From NCBI RefSeq assembly GCF_954871325.1, contig NC_088777.1:27567366-27631365 (forward strand): a DNA stretch of 64,000 nt, given 5' to 3'. A program made the translations under genes and the position numbers. Below the pieces are notes generated by a model that had not been told where the DNA came from, did no database searches, and saw only the letters and a program-made list of their open reading frames with translations. Origin of the DNA: Gordionus sp. m RMFG-2023 (lineage: Eukaryota > Nematomorpha > Gordioida > Chordodea > Parachordodidae). Of the stretch, positions 1 to 11,022 are shown piece after piece (the stretch's first letter is position 1; each line of letters begins with the position of its first letter).

Positions 1-19
1 CGAAATGGAAAGGTCAGAA

Positions 20-605
20 GACTTTAATGATTGGAGATGGGTGTAAATTGTACTATAATGGAGTTGTTAGCAATAGGAACGGTGTCAAGATCTAACCTCC
101 TCAGTAGTATAAGTCAACAGGATCTCTGATAGACTAATGAAGATAAACCTCTGCATTGGTCAATCAATACTACACATCCTTTCAGTATATTCCTCAAATG
201 GGTTGCAAGGAAAAGGAGAAAGATGACTTTAGAGCTATCCTTGATGAAGCTGTAATGGAAATCCCTAAGGATGACCTAGTCATAATAGGTGTAGACTTAA
301 ATGTGCATGTGGGAAAAGCAAGAGATAGCTACAAAAGGCATCATGGTGGCTTTGGATATGAAGAAAGAAATGATGAAGGAGAGCATGTACTGAAATTTGC
401 GCAAGGCTTCTATATTGTCTTAACCAACACCTACTATAAGAAAAAGGACAGTCATTTAATAACATGAAAGTGGTACAAGGAAAACCAGATAGATTACATG
501 CTTATCTCGCGCAGAGATTAAAAGATGTAATAGACTGCAAAGTCATCCCAGGAGAAGATATTGCTGCTCAACACAAGCTACTAGTCATGGATTTACACAT
601 CACAA
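20..605 (+). pseudogene. LINE endonuclease fragment
   Basis: Exonuclease-endonuclease-phosphatase domain of the decayed RTE LINE, the part that would nick target DNA for target-primed reverse transcription. The catalytic Asp-Asn pair is visible as GVDLNVHVG (about 282-312), followed by the HHGGFGYE block. The terminal His block is AAQHKLLVMDL, around 568-600. The earliest readable part (about 20-90) matches the middle of the domain, so the first half is outside the window. The frame changes near 460, and the segment between about 90 and 156 no longer reads. Neighbouring sequence continues directly into the reverse transcriptase part of the same element. Confidence 0.8.
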
Positions 606-984
606 ATAAATCCTCTCAAAACAAGATAAAACTTGAACAATGCATCAAATGGGGTAGATTAAAATCAATGACAGATGCCTTTGCAATCAATGCAAACATT
701 GAAACAAAAGATTCCTGACAAGTCAGTGAAAAAATGTTGACAGACCTTTCATCCAGATTAATAGACACTGCCAAATCGACATTAAGCTTGACAAAGGGAG
801 GCAACAAATTATACAAGGAACTATGGTGGTAGAATGAAGATGTGCAAACCACCATAAAAGAGAAAATAGCCCTATATATAATATGATATTAATCAAAAAA
901 CCCAGATGACAAGACAAATTACAAAAAATCTAAGAGAATCGCTACAAAGGCGGTGGCTAGGGCCAAAGCTACGGCATATACGAT

Positions 985-2435
985 GACATGTATGAAGAAC
1001 TACATACCAAAGAAAGCCAAAATAAAATATACAGATTAGCCAAACAGCGAGAAAAGAATTCAAGGGATATAAACGGAGCTCTAATCAAAAATAAAGATTG
1101 GAAATTGATAATAAAGGAAAAAGAAATAATGAATAGATGGAAAGAATATTTTCAGGAGCTTTTCAACTTGAAGAACACTCCCCATGTCAAAACCTTATAC
1201 AACCAATAACAGAACAAGTAATAATCACATGCCTCAAGCATATGAAAAACAACGAAGCTAGGGGTCCAAATGATATTCCAATAGAAAGCCTTAAAGTTAT
1301 AGCACTAGGAGATGATGGAATACATCTCACAAATCTCTACAATTAAATACTGGGAAATGAATAGATCCCTCAAAAATAGAGGCAGAGCTATCGTTCCTAT
1401 CTTCAAAAATAAAGGGGATCCACATGTCAAAATTACAGGGGCATAAAACTAATGTCACACTGTCTTAAACTCTACGAAAAAATAATAGAAAAAAGGTTAA
1501 GAGACATAATCGAAATAAAAGAGACTCAGTTAGGCTTTATGCCTGGAAGATCAACAACTGATGCTATCCTCGCAATTAGGCAAATGAGTGAAAAATACAG
1601 GGAAAAGAACAAAAACTACACATGGTCTTTCTCGATCTAGAAAAGGCCTTCGATAGAATCCTAAGAAAACCTATCTGGTGGGTTCTACGCCACAAAAAGG
1701 TTCCCGAAAAATATATAAGAATAATACAGAATATGTATATGGGTCATACAACAATGGTCCGTAGTACAACTGGTACTTCAACATGCTTCATAATAGCCGA
1801 GGGAATTCATCAAAAGTCGACTCTCAGTCCACTTCTCTTCATAACAGTAATAGATGTATTATCACAGTCTATACCTCACGTGGAATATATTTGCAGATGA
1901 TATTGTGATACTTGCCGAATCCAAGGAAGTAAAAGAAAGATTAGTGAGCTGGATAAATAGCCTAGAAAAGCACTGACTAAAAGTAAATAGAGAAAAGACG
2001 GAGTATATGGTGATAGGAGGAGATGAAATTGAATGGCAGATATCGGCAATTGAAAGCTGCAAATATTTGGGTTCTACTATACAAACAAACGGCACAATAG
2101 ATAAAAAGTAAAATTACTCAAGGTTGTTTAAAGTGGAGATCTTTATCTGGAGTGCTCTTTGACAAAAGAATCTCACACAAAATGAGGGGAAAAATTTACA
2201 GTTTCATAGTACAACCAACTATTCTATATAGTTCGGAAACATGGCCAACCAAAGAATCAGACGAGAGAAATCTACGAACTATGGAGATGAGAATGCTGAG
2301 GATGATTGCTGGGGTAACAAGAAACTATAAAGTGCGAAGTACTAGAATACTAGGAAGTTTAAGTAGTGACCATTAAGACTAAGATAATGGTAAACAGACT
2401 TAGGTGGTATGGGCATACAATGAGAAGCCTATGAA
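985..2435 (+). pseudogene. LINE reverse transcriptase fragment
   Basis: Reverse transcriptase and C-terminal tail of the decayed RTE LINE. Recognisable blocks: GPNDIPIE (about 1264), the thumb-side block with GFMPGRSTTDA (about 1530-1565), motif A FLDLEKAFDR (about 1625-1655), motif B region EGIHQKSTLSPLLF (about 1798-1842), motif C FADD (about 1890) and the tail signature LRWYGH (about 2399-2416). The usual Q-G-S of motif B reads Q-K-S here. Stops and frameshifts separate the blocks (for example near 1345, 1630, 1895, 1977 and 2375), so no long protein can be made. It belongs with the upstream endonuclease. Confidence 0.85.
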
Positions 2436-2728
2436 CTACATAGGAAATAAGGTTGAGTGGAAGTGATGGGTAAACTTAAAAGAGAAGCCAAAACTTCAAT
2501 GAGGCCATAAAGTTAGAGCCAATATGAAGAAGTATAAATTAATAGTATGAATAACATAAAGTGGAGAGAGATATTGAAGGAGCTTACCACCAAAAAAAGG
2601 TGAAATTTTAATCTTATGTTACTCGATTTGAGTCTTTCATTTGGTTAATTCTGACATAAGATTTTTTTTAAAAGAGAAATCAGACATGTTTTCTTTCCTT
2701 ATTCCATATGAATAATATATTGTAATGT

Positions 2729-3214
2729 TTAACCCTTCATTGCACAAGTGAAAAAAAAAATCACGCAAGGTGTGGTTTCCTCAGACCCCAATTTAGAAAT
2801 TCTATCTTTCATATTTTGAGATTTTAATAATTTAATGTTATCTTATCATTTTATGACAATTTTTGCTAAGTGAGTCAAAAATATTCTTAAAAATGACTCA
2901 AGTTATTAAATACCATAAAATCATCAAAAAATGAAATATTGATTAAATCGCAAAACATGTTTATCTAAAGTTAATCAATGCCAAAACAAGAAAAATGTTA
3001 CATGGATGAACAGATAGGATCTATGTGACCCCAAACGCTAAATGAAGTTTATAACTTACTTAAAAAAATCAAAATTAAATTTGCACACATATACTTTATC
3101 TAAAAATGTTAAGCTACTAAAAGATTCAGGCAATAATATCGAAAGAATTTTAAGTAATAACGTTTTTTAAAATGACTGGGATCTACATAACCCTTCTTAT
3201 GCAATGAAGGGTTA
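2729..3214. mobile_element. piggyBac-like MITE flanked by TTAA
   Basis: Non-autonomous DNA transposon of about 478 bp (2733-3210) bounded by TTAA on both sides, the target-site signature of piggyBac elements. The terminal inverted repeats start with CCC: left CCCTTCATTGCACAAG, right end GCAATGAAGGG preceded by CTTAT, 15 of 16 positions matching. A subterminal motif of the form GGATCTATGTGACCCC (about 3016-3031) resembles GGGATCTACATAACCC next to the right end, the usual palindromic subterminal layout of this superfamily. It contains no open reading frame. Family assignment rests on TTAA plus CCC termini; no transposase for it is present in the window. Confidence 0.8.
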
Positions 3215-3712
3215 ATGTATGTAAATGAAATAGTTTATGAATGGATAATGATAGTGAATAAGGTCCTTTTTTTAAATATACCCCCCCCCCTCCTCATTTA
3301 CACACCTGATTTGTAAATATTCGCAATTACTTCTAAATATTTGAATTCAAGTATATATGTTCCTTGCCGAACTTTTTATTGCTTTTTTTCATAATATAAA
3401 TGTTAAGATCTAGACCCGTTCATTTGGAGCCATGCAATGCTCAAAAATTTCATAATTATATATGAGTAACCATATCAAATATTTATTTTTACCCCTCCCC
3501 TTTTCCAGGTCGTATACGCCATATTAAGTTAGAACTAGGCTTATTTGATACTCGTCCATCATCATATCAGTATTGGTGCTTATAATTTAAAAATGATAGA
3601 TCAAGATTATTTTTCAAAAAGGTAATAAGTTATAATTTTACATTTATTTTATAAACTTATTAAGTATTTTCTACGATTGTCGCTTGTATTAAATATTTTT
3701 ATTTAAAAAAGG

Positions 3713-3913
3713 TTGCCCTTACGCATTGCACCTTCTCAACCCCATTTGATCTCACTCAGGAAAATGATTAAAAATCATGTTTGGATTATTATTTTACTAT
3801 TATACGTGATAATTCTTATTATTATAGCTACATTTAATTCAAATTCACTTCGTAATTTAATCAATAAAACCTTTTTGATTAAAAGGAAATCACTACCAAC
3901 CAATATTTATTAA
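3713..3913 (+). CDS. Doubtful 66-codon ORF with one membrane-like segment
   Basis: Open frame of 66 codons whose middle (about residues 21-43, reading VWIIILLLYVIILIIIATF) is a strong candidate transmembrane helix, followed by a basic tail. An AG just upstream (AAAAAAGG at about 3706-3712) could be a splice acceptor, making this a last exon, and AATAAA-type signals occur about 50 nt downstream. I recognise no family. In DNA this AT-rich, Ile/Leu/Phe-rich open frames arise by chance, so this is only a possibility. Confidence 0.12.
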   Translation: MPLRIAPSQPHLISLRKMIKNHVWIIILLLYVIILIIIATFNSNSLRNLINKTFLIKRKSLPTNIY

Positions 3914-5519
3914 TATTACATAAACCTTTTTTTACATATAGATTGTTGGCAATGCTTTATATATAAGAATAAAATATTGAGTTGTTAATTATATAATAAT
4001 TAATACATATCATGGTGTATAATCTATATTAAAAATTAATGCCTTCGTATTATCTCTTAATGCATATTTATTTATAGTCCTATTGCACTCATATAATGTT
4101 GATAAATATTGTCCTCTGTGATTGAATAAATAAAATGATGGTCTTGTTATAATAGATTCGGTATTTCTATTTAAAAAAATATACATTGAGTATAATATAA
4201 TATTAACTTGTTTTCTATATCATTTATCAACCGCACTTCTTTGAATTCACCAACCAAAATAGATAGAGTATAACACGATATAATTAGGCTAATTATGGCT
4301 TGCAGTTTAATCTATATAAAATATATTTAAGTTAGTAAAAAATTGGAATAAGTGTGCCGATCGCTTGATATTTCAATTCATTGGTGCATGCCCATTGGAA
4401 TATTTTAGTGTATAAATATTTATTATTTTTATTTTTTAATTATCATAATTTTTATTTTAAAATATATTTAACTAAGATTATAATGTTTATTAAAATTGGG
4501 TAAAACAAAAAAAAATCATTTTAACTAAGCCCAATCCTGCTTATACAATAAATTATGGCGTACTTATTTTTTTCAGATTTCCAAAAAAATTAACAGTCTT
4601 GTTAATCATTTTTTTTAATGAATCATGATCCTTTTATATGACACAAATTGCGCGCCTCTCAGTCATCTCTTTCTGTATTATATTAGTTAGACATAAGAAA
4701 AACGAAATTTGAACTCGCTAGCTTTTATATTATGAGATATTTTACCTCTTTTGACTTGTGTTCTTTATAATATGATTTAGAGGGCAAATATTTTCTTTCT
4801 TATTATTTTAAGGAGTCTCGTGTGAAGGTGACACGGAACGAAGTGTATTATTTATTGAGTATTTGTTCCTTTTTTGTTTTCAGCTAAAGTACAACAATTT
4901 TCATTTATAATGTGTAATCTTATCTAATAAATAAACCAATCTCCCGACGGATTAGTATCAATACATCAGGGTCTTATAGTTGGTTGTGTCGAGACCTAGG
5001 GATAAAACAAAAATCAATTCGAATTTGCGCCTATTAGAATTTAATATTTAAAAAAAAAATTATATTGTTTATCAACTACCCAATGTTTCTTTCAATATAT
5101 CCAGTGCTGTAGTCTTAAGAGTGGCGGAGGCTCTATTACTCTAAAAAAATAAGTAGGAACAAGCTAAAATGTCTACAAAATAAAGGAATTTATTTTGAGG
5201 GGAAATAAGAAAAAACACTTGAGGTTTAAAAAAATTAAATTATTTTAAAGGATTCAAGGACTTATAATGATTAATCTTTATTTTCATCGGTTTTGGCGAA
5301 TTGGAAAGGACGTCATTTTTTGCCATATCGAAACTGATTGAATTAGGGGCTAAAATATTAAATTGCATAGATCCTCACAACATAATAAACATTAAAAGTT
5401 TCATTTGATTTAAAAGAGGTCCAAAAGCCTGATCGATTTCACATAGACACCCTACCACTTTCAACCAACTCTTAGTTGCCGAGTTAACTTCTCAATAGGG
5501 CTAACACTTCTCACACGTT

Positions 5520-5711
5520 CTTGGTATTTAAATAAATCCCTGCCCTCATCACGCACACCATCAGCAAGTTAAAGGATCAAAACTTTCCACTTTTAAAAGT
5601 TCCGCCCGATTCCTCCCTTCAACCAAGACAACGAGAATGGTAAATTGGGCATGGAGTTACTACAAAAGGTTGGAAGCAATGGCTAAAATCTCGGGTTTTC
5701 AGTTGAAAAAT
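5520..5711 (+). other. Possible promoter and first exon (weak)
   Basis: A locally GC-richer patch. TATTTAAATAAAT (about 5525-5537) could serve as a TATA-like element, and the ATG at 5638 opens a 24-codon frame (begins MVNWAWSYYKRLEAMAK) ending at 5711. The peptide starts with an aromatic-rich basic segment but is not recognised. No clear splice donor was found. It is listed only because it contrasts in composition with the surrounding AT-rich DNA; chance is a good explanation. Confidence 0.12.
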
Positions 5712-6077
5712 TAAGAATATCAATCGAGCTCCGTATCTTACATGCTCCTTTTGTAACACTCTACTTTTGTGTTACTCTTTTTAATATTTTGAAATTTTAT
5801 TATATTAATTTTATATTTGCCAACATCTAGACTGGAGATCTGCAAAGTCCGGTATTTAAGATATTGCACAAGTTACATTGCCATTTATAGAGATGGTGTG
5901 CTTGTTCAATAAAATTTTTTTACTAATTTCCTAGCCTGGCGTTTAAAAATTTATTTCGATTAATTTTCACGCTATTAGTTTACAATGCCTTATATATCTC
6001 ATTTTTCCCAATGTCAATGAAGTCTCTAATATCTCTATAACATTTTGTACATCAATTGCGTTTTGATATCTCATTAA

Positions 6078-7165
6078 AGGTCGGCAACGGGCGGATTTTT
6101 AGCAAGCCCGCCCAATTAAGTGAGTGGGCGGTCTAAAAAATTTTAAAGAATGGACCGGAAGGTTAAAAAATTTCAACTTTTTTGTTATTTAAAATCATTA
6201 AGTAAAAATTTTAAAAAATATGCTCCATAAAATTTTAACATTTCTAATACATTCCGACAACTAAGGATGCTGTCTTCGGAAGAAAGTAATGTAGTAAAAA
6301 TCCAAAACATGTTGGATTTGATTTGCATGGAAGAATATAATATCGAAGAGGATGAAAATCTAATTTCAGTTTCCCCAAAAGCAAAAAAAATTTAATTAAA
6401 TATAACGCGGTTTGAATAATCAAAATTAAACACAACAGATAGTGAATGAGATTGTTACAGAGGAGAGCACCGTACCTAATGACATAGCAAAATATTTAAA
6501 TCTAACATGTTTGAATTGAAGATTTTAGGCATTAGTTTACAATTACAAAGAAATAATAAAGATTTTAAATTACTTTTATTTATTTATTAAGTTTAAAGAT
6601 CTCATTTGATAAAAGGGATATACCTTAAACGGATATCCTAATTTGGTGGAAACGACAAGAAAAAGATTAGTTAGAAAAATATTCGCAATCCCATCAACTA
6701 TTGCTTCTTCTGAATGAGAATTTAGCATTGCTGGAAGGTATTTAGAACAAAGAAGAAAGTGTTTGAATTTAGAAAATGTGGATTCATTATAATTTTTGCA
6801 ATATTACAAAAATATTAAATATTTTTTTTTTCATAAATATTTTATTTGATCAAAAAAAACCTTACCCGTAATTTAAATTGAATATTATTATAATGCTTAA
6901 ATTTATAATTTTCTAAATTTTAAATTCTAGGGGTGTAGCGTAGAAACTGAATCATTTTTGGTAATAGCTTTAAAAAAATTAAAAGAATGGGCATATTAAT
7001 TGGGTTAAAAAAAATTTTATAAATAAGCGGGCAGTGAGTAAAAAATTTAAGATTAAAGGGCAGGCGGGTAAAGAATTATAGGCGGATGGGTATATTTTTT
7101 AATCTATAGGCGGGTTGGGCAGGAAGTTTAAAATTTGGGCCAAAAACCAGACCATTGCAGACTTT
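6078..7165 (+). mobile_element. hAT-A: decayed, internally deleted hAT transposon
   Basis: Ends are imperfect inverted repeats: left GGTCGGCAACGGGCGG (from 6079), right CCATTGCAGAC (7152-7162), i.e. GTCTGCAATGG on the other strand. G-rich GGGCGG-type motifs recur just inside both ends (6090-6130 and 7026-7125). Inside, about 6634-6800 encodes the hAT C-terminal dimerisation block: LIWWKRQEK, then after a frame change IFAIPSTIASSE-stop-EFSIAGR, then RRKCLNLENVDSL. Most of the catalytic core is missing, so this is an internal-deletion derivative. An 8 bp target duplication is no longer clear, which fits an old insertion. Confidence 0.72.
6634..6800 (+). pseudogene. hAT transposase C-terminal (dimerisation) fragment
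   Basis: About 55 codons matching the hAT family C-terminal signature: a W-W pair, A-I-P-S-T, the S-E-x-x-F-S-I-A-G-R core and R-R-x-x-L-x-x-E-N-V-D-S-L. In the family this region mediates transposase oligomerisation and carries the last acidic catalytic neighbourhood. A TGA interrupts the core (between SSE and EFSIAG) and a frame change separates the W-W block from the rest, so it is non-functional. It lies inside the hAT-A terminal repeats and reads in the same direction as the element is drawn. Confidence 0.75.
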
Positions 7166-8039
7166 TAATTTATTATATTTTTTTAAATTAGTTCATAGAG
7201 CACAAAATTTAGATATAGTTAGTCCTTCAGCTGCTACCGGATGAACACATTACATAAAGATGAACATCTTTTAAATTTATTTAAATATATAATTATTTAT
7301 ATTTCTAACTAAATTTTAAATGGAATGAATTTGATTATCTGTATTTCTATATCATTAATAAAAATAAATAATAAAAATATTATACAAGAGATTTAATATT
7401 GGAATGTTATAATTTTGCTCCCACTGTCCCTCAGTTTAAGTGGTATATTTAATAAAAATTCAAAATATTGTATAAAATGTAAAAATTTTAACAATAATCT
7501 ATAATTTCATGTAGATATTTTATGCAAATTAAAATTTCAATTTCTGGCAAAAAATGAATATCCTGGAAGAGACGATAGCATAGCCAGGGTTTCCACATTT
7601 TATATATATGGTGAATTCCATATCAAATCAACCAAAAAAAGTCGATTCTCAACCCGACCCCCTTCAATTTTTTAAATTACATTTGTAAGGATAGCAGAAA
7701 GTTTTATTTGGAAAATAACGTCTATGATTGTTTGCAATATATAGATTTGGTTGATGAATTGTATTATAATAGGTCTAAAATAAAAGATTAATTTTTAGAG
7801 CAAATAAATTTTGTCCTATTTGATCTCAAAATTTGATAGATAACCCCCACCCCCAAATTATCTTACCCCCATTAAAGCCGCCTACCCCCTTCAAAAAAGG
7901 ATGCAATCTGCTCCTACCCCCATTCATGTATACGCTGTCCCAAACTGATTTTTTTTATATATACAAAAGAGGAGATTAGTAATGTCTTCTGAAATTTTTA
8001 TAAAAATTAAAGGCATTATTATTTCCAAAAATTTGTTTT
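7166..8039. other. Non-coding interval with a foldback-like terminal motif
   Basis: No gene is visible. At about 7602-7640 a segment reading ATATATGGTGAATTCCAT followed by ATCAAATCAACC resembles the outer end of the foldback's right arm (about 18930-18975, reverse strand, with GGCCATTCCATGTCAAATC). This may be the true left end of the foldback or a separate related copy. Confidence 0.4.
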
Positions 8040-8113
8040 TAATCCACGTCAAATCGATCACGATTCGGCCGACCCCTTTTAAAATTGTTAAAAATTTCCT
8101 GAATTATTTAGAT

Positions 8114-8553
8114 TAGTGATCTGCATCGGGCCTAATTTTTCAAGCCCGGCCCAGCCCGAAATTTTTTTTAAAAAGTTTTGCGGGCCTGACCCGAACCTGA
8201 TTTTTTTAAAAAGTTCTGCCGGCCCGGCTCGAACCCGATTTTTTTTAAAAAAAAATTTACCGACCCGGCTCGAATTTATTTAAATATAGAAATTAATTTA
8301 TATAATTACTCAAAATAAAAGGCATATGTTATATGTCGTTTAGTTTCAATAAATAAAATCAAATATTTTTATTTTACATAAAAAATTCAATATAAAATTG
8401 ATAAATTTCGATATATTTAAAAAAAATTCCAAGGTCCGACCCGAATCTTTTTAAAATAATCGGGTTTAACCCGAATTTTAAATAGAATTAGGCTTGATTC
8501 CGGCCCGAAGCCGTTCGGACCAGGTACGGACTGGGCCTAACAGCAGATCTCTA
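8114..8553. mobile_element. hAT-B: 440 bp hAT MITE with perfect 8 bp TSD
   Basis: Ends are TAGTGATCTGC and GCAGATCTCTA, giving an 11 bp inverted repeat with one mismatch, flanked by a perfect 8 bp duplication ATTTAGAT (8106-8113 and 8554-8561). Inside each end are repeated CCCGGCC/GGCCCGA-type motifs (about 8142-8275 and 8436-8535), G+C-rich islands in an AT-rich element. There is no coding capacity. The undisturbed target is seen once in the foldback right arm at 18856-18863 (as ATCTAAAT), confirming a real insertion. Confidence 0.88.
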
Positions 8554-9264
8554 ATTTAGATAGTTAAGAAAATGAGAAAGCCATTTATTTTAGCTCGCTA
8601 GCAAGGCTCCCGAGATATAGGGGCTCAAAGGTCCAAAAAAGAGCCACTTTGGAATCTGTAAAATTTTTAAAATGCTTATATCTCAAAAAGTATTCATAGT
8701 AAAAAAAAATATTATATATCAAATTGTAGGTAAAAAAAATCTCTAAAGAGCTATTAAAAAACAATAAAAATTGGCGCCAATATGAGCCATTAACTTCCAG
8801 TTTACCTATTAAGCTTTACCTGTGATTTTAAGCAAAAAAGGGAGTTTGTTTTCGAAATTTTTTTATTGATTTTTATTTAGACACCTTTGCTAAATATATA
8901 TATGTCAAAACTATCGACTCCAAAAATTGATGTAAAAAATAGATAGCGATTTATGAAATTATGGATTATGGTTAAAATTTTGCTGCTAACTTATCAATAA
9001 CCGGATATTTTCACTTTTTATACTTAAAAATTTTGAATTTCTAATAAATATACAAATTAAACTGAGGAGTAGAGTAGGTAAATGCCCATCAGACACTTAA
9101 TGTAACAAATTTCCAATACTAAATATCTTTCATATAATTTTTTTAATTTTTTATGTATCTAGAATTTCATCGAATTTTTTATCATTTGATGAAGATAATG
9201 GTATAATTTTAGTCGTTAAAGCTTTTTTTTACTCTAGATATTTTTTTCTTCGAATATTTCTTTT

Positions 9265-9620
9265 CACATAAGCGTTTTCTCTTAATGAGGGATTCCCCTA
9301 TTGATTGTAGGGATATATTAATCAATAGCCTCTTGATTAATTATATGAGGGGGAGAATCAATATCTACATTGTCATTTGAAGTATAAGGAATGTTTGCTA
9401 ATTTTTGTCGGCATGAAGAGCATATTAAATATCTATTGAATGGTAAATTTTTTGGGGTCATCCAGAGTAGAATCTTTCTTAAATTCACGCGATAATAAGC
9501 ATGCTTCTGTAGATTAAATGAGTCACAACATTTTAATAAATGGTACATCCATCTGGATATAAAATAAAATTTTAATTGATCTGCACCTAGAATATGTGTT
9601 TTTGCACTTTCCAAATCCCG
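9265..9620 (-). pseudogene. Unassigned Cys/His-bearing ORF inside the inner inverted repeat
   Basis: A 98-codon minus-strand frame (9614-9318) with KCCDSFNLQKH and, about 40 residues later, ICSSCRQKLA, a C-C plus C-x2-C arrangement suggesting a small metal-binding domain. Past the stop at about 9318 another frame continues for about 20 codons with ISLQSIGESLIKRKRL, which looks like the natural continuation after a frameshift. From memory this resembles unnamed proteins common in invertebrate repeats, but I cannot name a family. Its position between the inner inverted arms suggests it is a remnant of that element's own gene. The frame has no clear start and may be one exon. Confidence 0.4.
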
Positions 9621-9760
9621 GATAAAATAATAAGCTGCAGATGGGTTGAATTATTTAAAATTAATCTGAACGGACAAGTTAAAAATATTACGCAGAAAGA
9701 GAGATCGTTTTAAACAGTTTATTTTGTAAAATATAATCGATAATATGCCTAATAAAATAT

Positions 9761-9890
9761 TCGTTTTTACTGCAGTTGTTATACATTATTGAGCTAATAA
9801 GTCATTCGCTATAGTAGCAATATATATTATCCGTTTTGACTGCAGCTGTTATACATTATCGAGCTAATAAGTCATTCGCTATAGTAACAA
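9761..9890. repeat. 70 bp tandem duplication
   Basis: Two copies of a 60 bp segment (CTGCAG-TTGTTATACATTAT through GTCATTCGCTATAGTA), 9761-9820 and 9831-9890, offset by 70 bp and differing at only a few positions. Confidence 0.85.
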
Positions 9891-11022
9891 AGTAGAGATC
9901 TAAAAAATGTAAGATCGTGGAGGGGAAGGGGGGTCAGAACTGGAAAATTTTATCACATTTCTTATATAATATTTTTCAACCATTAGCGCCATTTCTTAAA
10001 TTTTTGGTAAAATTGTATATTTCGGAAAAGTTTGACATTGTATATAATTTATAAAAGGTGTCTAAATAAAAAGCAAAAAAAAATTTCGAAAACAAACTCC
10101 CTTTTTTGCTTAAAAATACAGGAAGCATTATTTTTTTTTTTTCGATAGCCCTTTAGAGATTTCTTTTACCTACAATAAGATGTATTTTTTTTACTATAGT
10201 TTTTGAGATATAAGCATTTTAAAAATTTTACAGATTCCAAAGCAGGGTTTAACATTTGCTCAAAATTCAAAAATTTTCACAGATCGTTGCTCTTTTGAAG
10301 ATCAAAAAATGCGAAGATTTTTTCGCTAAAAAAAATTTTGAGCTTGCTCAAAGAAGATTTTTGAGCAAAATAAAAAATATTTTTTGTAAAAAAATCTTCT
10401 ATAATTTTGAGAAAATATTTTAGAATTTTATAATAAAATAAAATCTTTTGTAATGAAATCTTTAATAAAACATTTTTGAAATTTTGATCTTAAATTTTTT
10501 TGGTAAATTCTTTAAAAATAAAATTTTTGATATATATTTTTTTTTTATTTTATGTTAATGAAAATATTTTTTTTGAATAGGTTGTAAATGTGAGAATCGG
10601 TCATAATTAGACCTGTGCGCCGATGTCTTAATTGACGGCGGCGGTTTTTTTAAAAATTTTTATCGGCGTTCGGCGGCGCGTCGATTTTGCCGCCGCCTAC
10701 TAAATTGTCGGCGGCGGCGGCGCGATATTTATTAAAAAAACTTTTTTTAATAAATTTAATTTATAAATCAATGTACATTTTTTTATAATTTGGCGCTCTT
10801 TTCTAACACATTGTTAACATAGTTTATTTCTTAAATTATTTCCTGTCTCACTTCAATTTAAATTCATGTATTTTCTCATTCTCAGAAAAAGACTAAGGAA
10901 TTGCATTTTCACTCAGATCAGAGTCACATAAACAACACATATTAGTAATATTCAATTGATTTTTATTATAACAAATATATATTTGGAATGCAAACAAAAT
11001 ATTAAGTAAGAAATATAATAAA

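Larger units (their letters stand above)
1..2590 (+). mobile_element. RTE-type LINE, decayed and cut by window start
   Basis: Remains of a non-LTR retrotransposon read left to right. In order I can see the second half of an apurinic-type endonuclease, a linker, reverse transcriptase fingers/palm and a C-terminal tail, spread over all three frames by many small indels and stops. The motif style (DLNVHVG, HHGGFGYE, QHKLLVMDL, GFMPGRSTTDA, LEKAFDR, FADD, LRWYGH) matches the RTE clade and parallels the intact element at 59697-62900, although the two are clearly different families. The endonuclease N-terminus lies left of the window. No poly-A or target-site duplication was found; the right boundary is set where homology to the C-terminal tail and its trailer fades. 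It is old, judging from lesion density. Confidence 0.9.
3215..6077. other. AT-rich interval without a supported gene
   Basis: About 2.9 kb of AT-rich sequence with homopolymer runs (a C run at about 3282-3291) and no recognisable domain, RNA gene or complete mobile element on either strand. Two weak coding hints inside it are listed separately (3713-3913 and 5638-5711). The stretch about 5430-5720 is noticeably less AT-rich than its surroundings. Confidence 0.5.
8645..10250. repeat. Inner inverted-repeat pair in the foldback left arm
   Basis: The segment about 8645-8890 (GGAATCTGTAAAATTTTTAA, then ATATCTCAAAAAGTAT, then GGGAGTTTGTTTTCGAAATT) returns in reverse complement at about 10030-10250 (AATTTCGAAAACAAACTCCC, then ATATAAGCATTTTAAAAATT, then CAGATTCC). 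The 1.1 kb between them contains a minus-strand cysteine-bearing ORF and a 70 bp duplication. The right arm of the outer foldback lacks this whole block, so it is either an inserted element or a part lost from the right arm. Confidence 0.7.
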
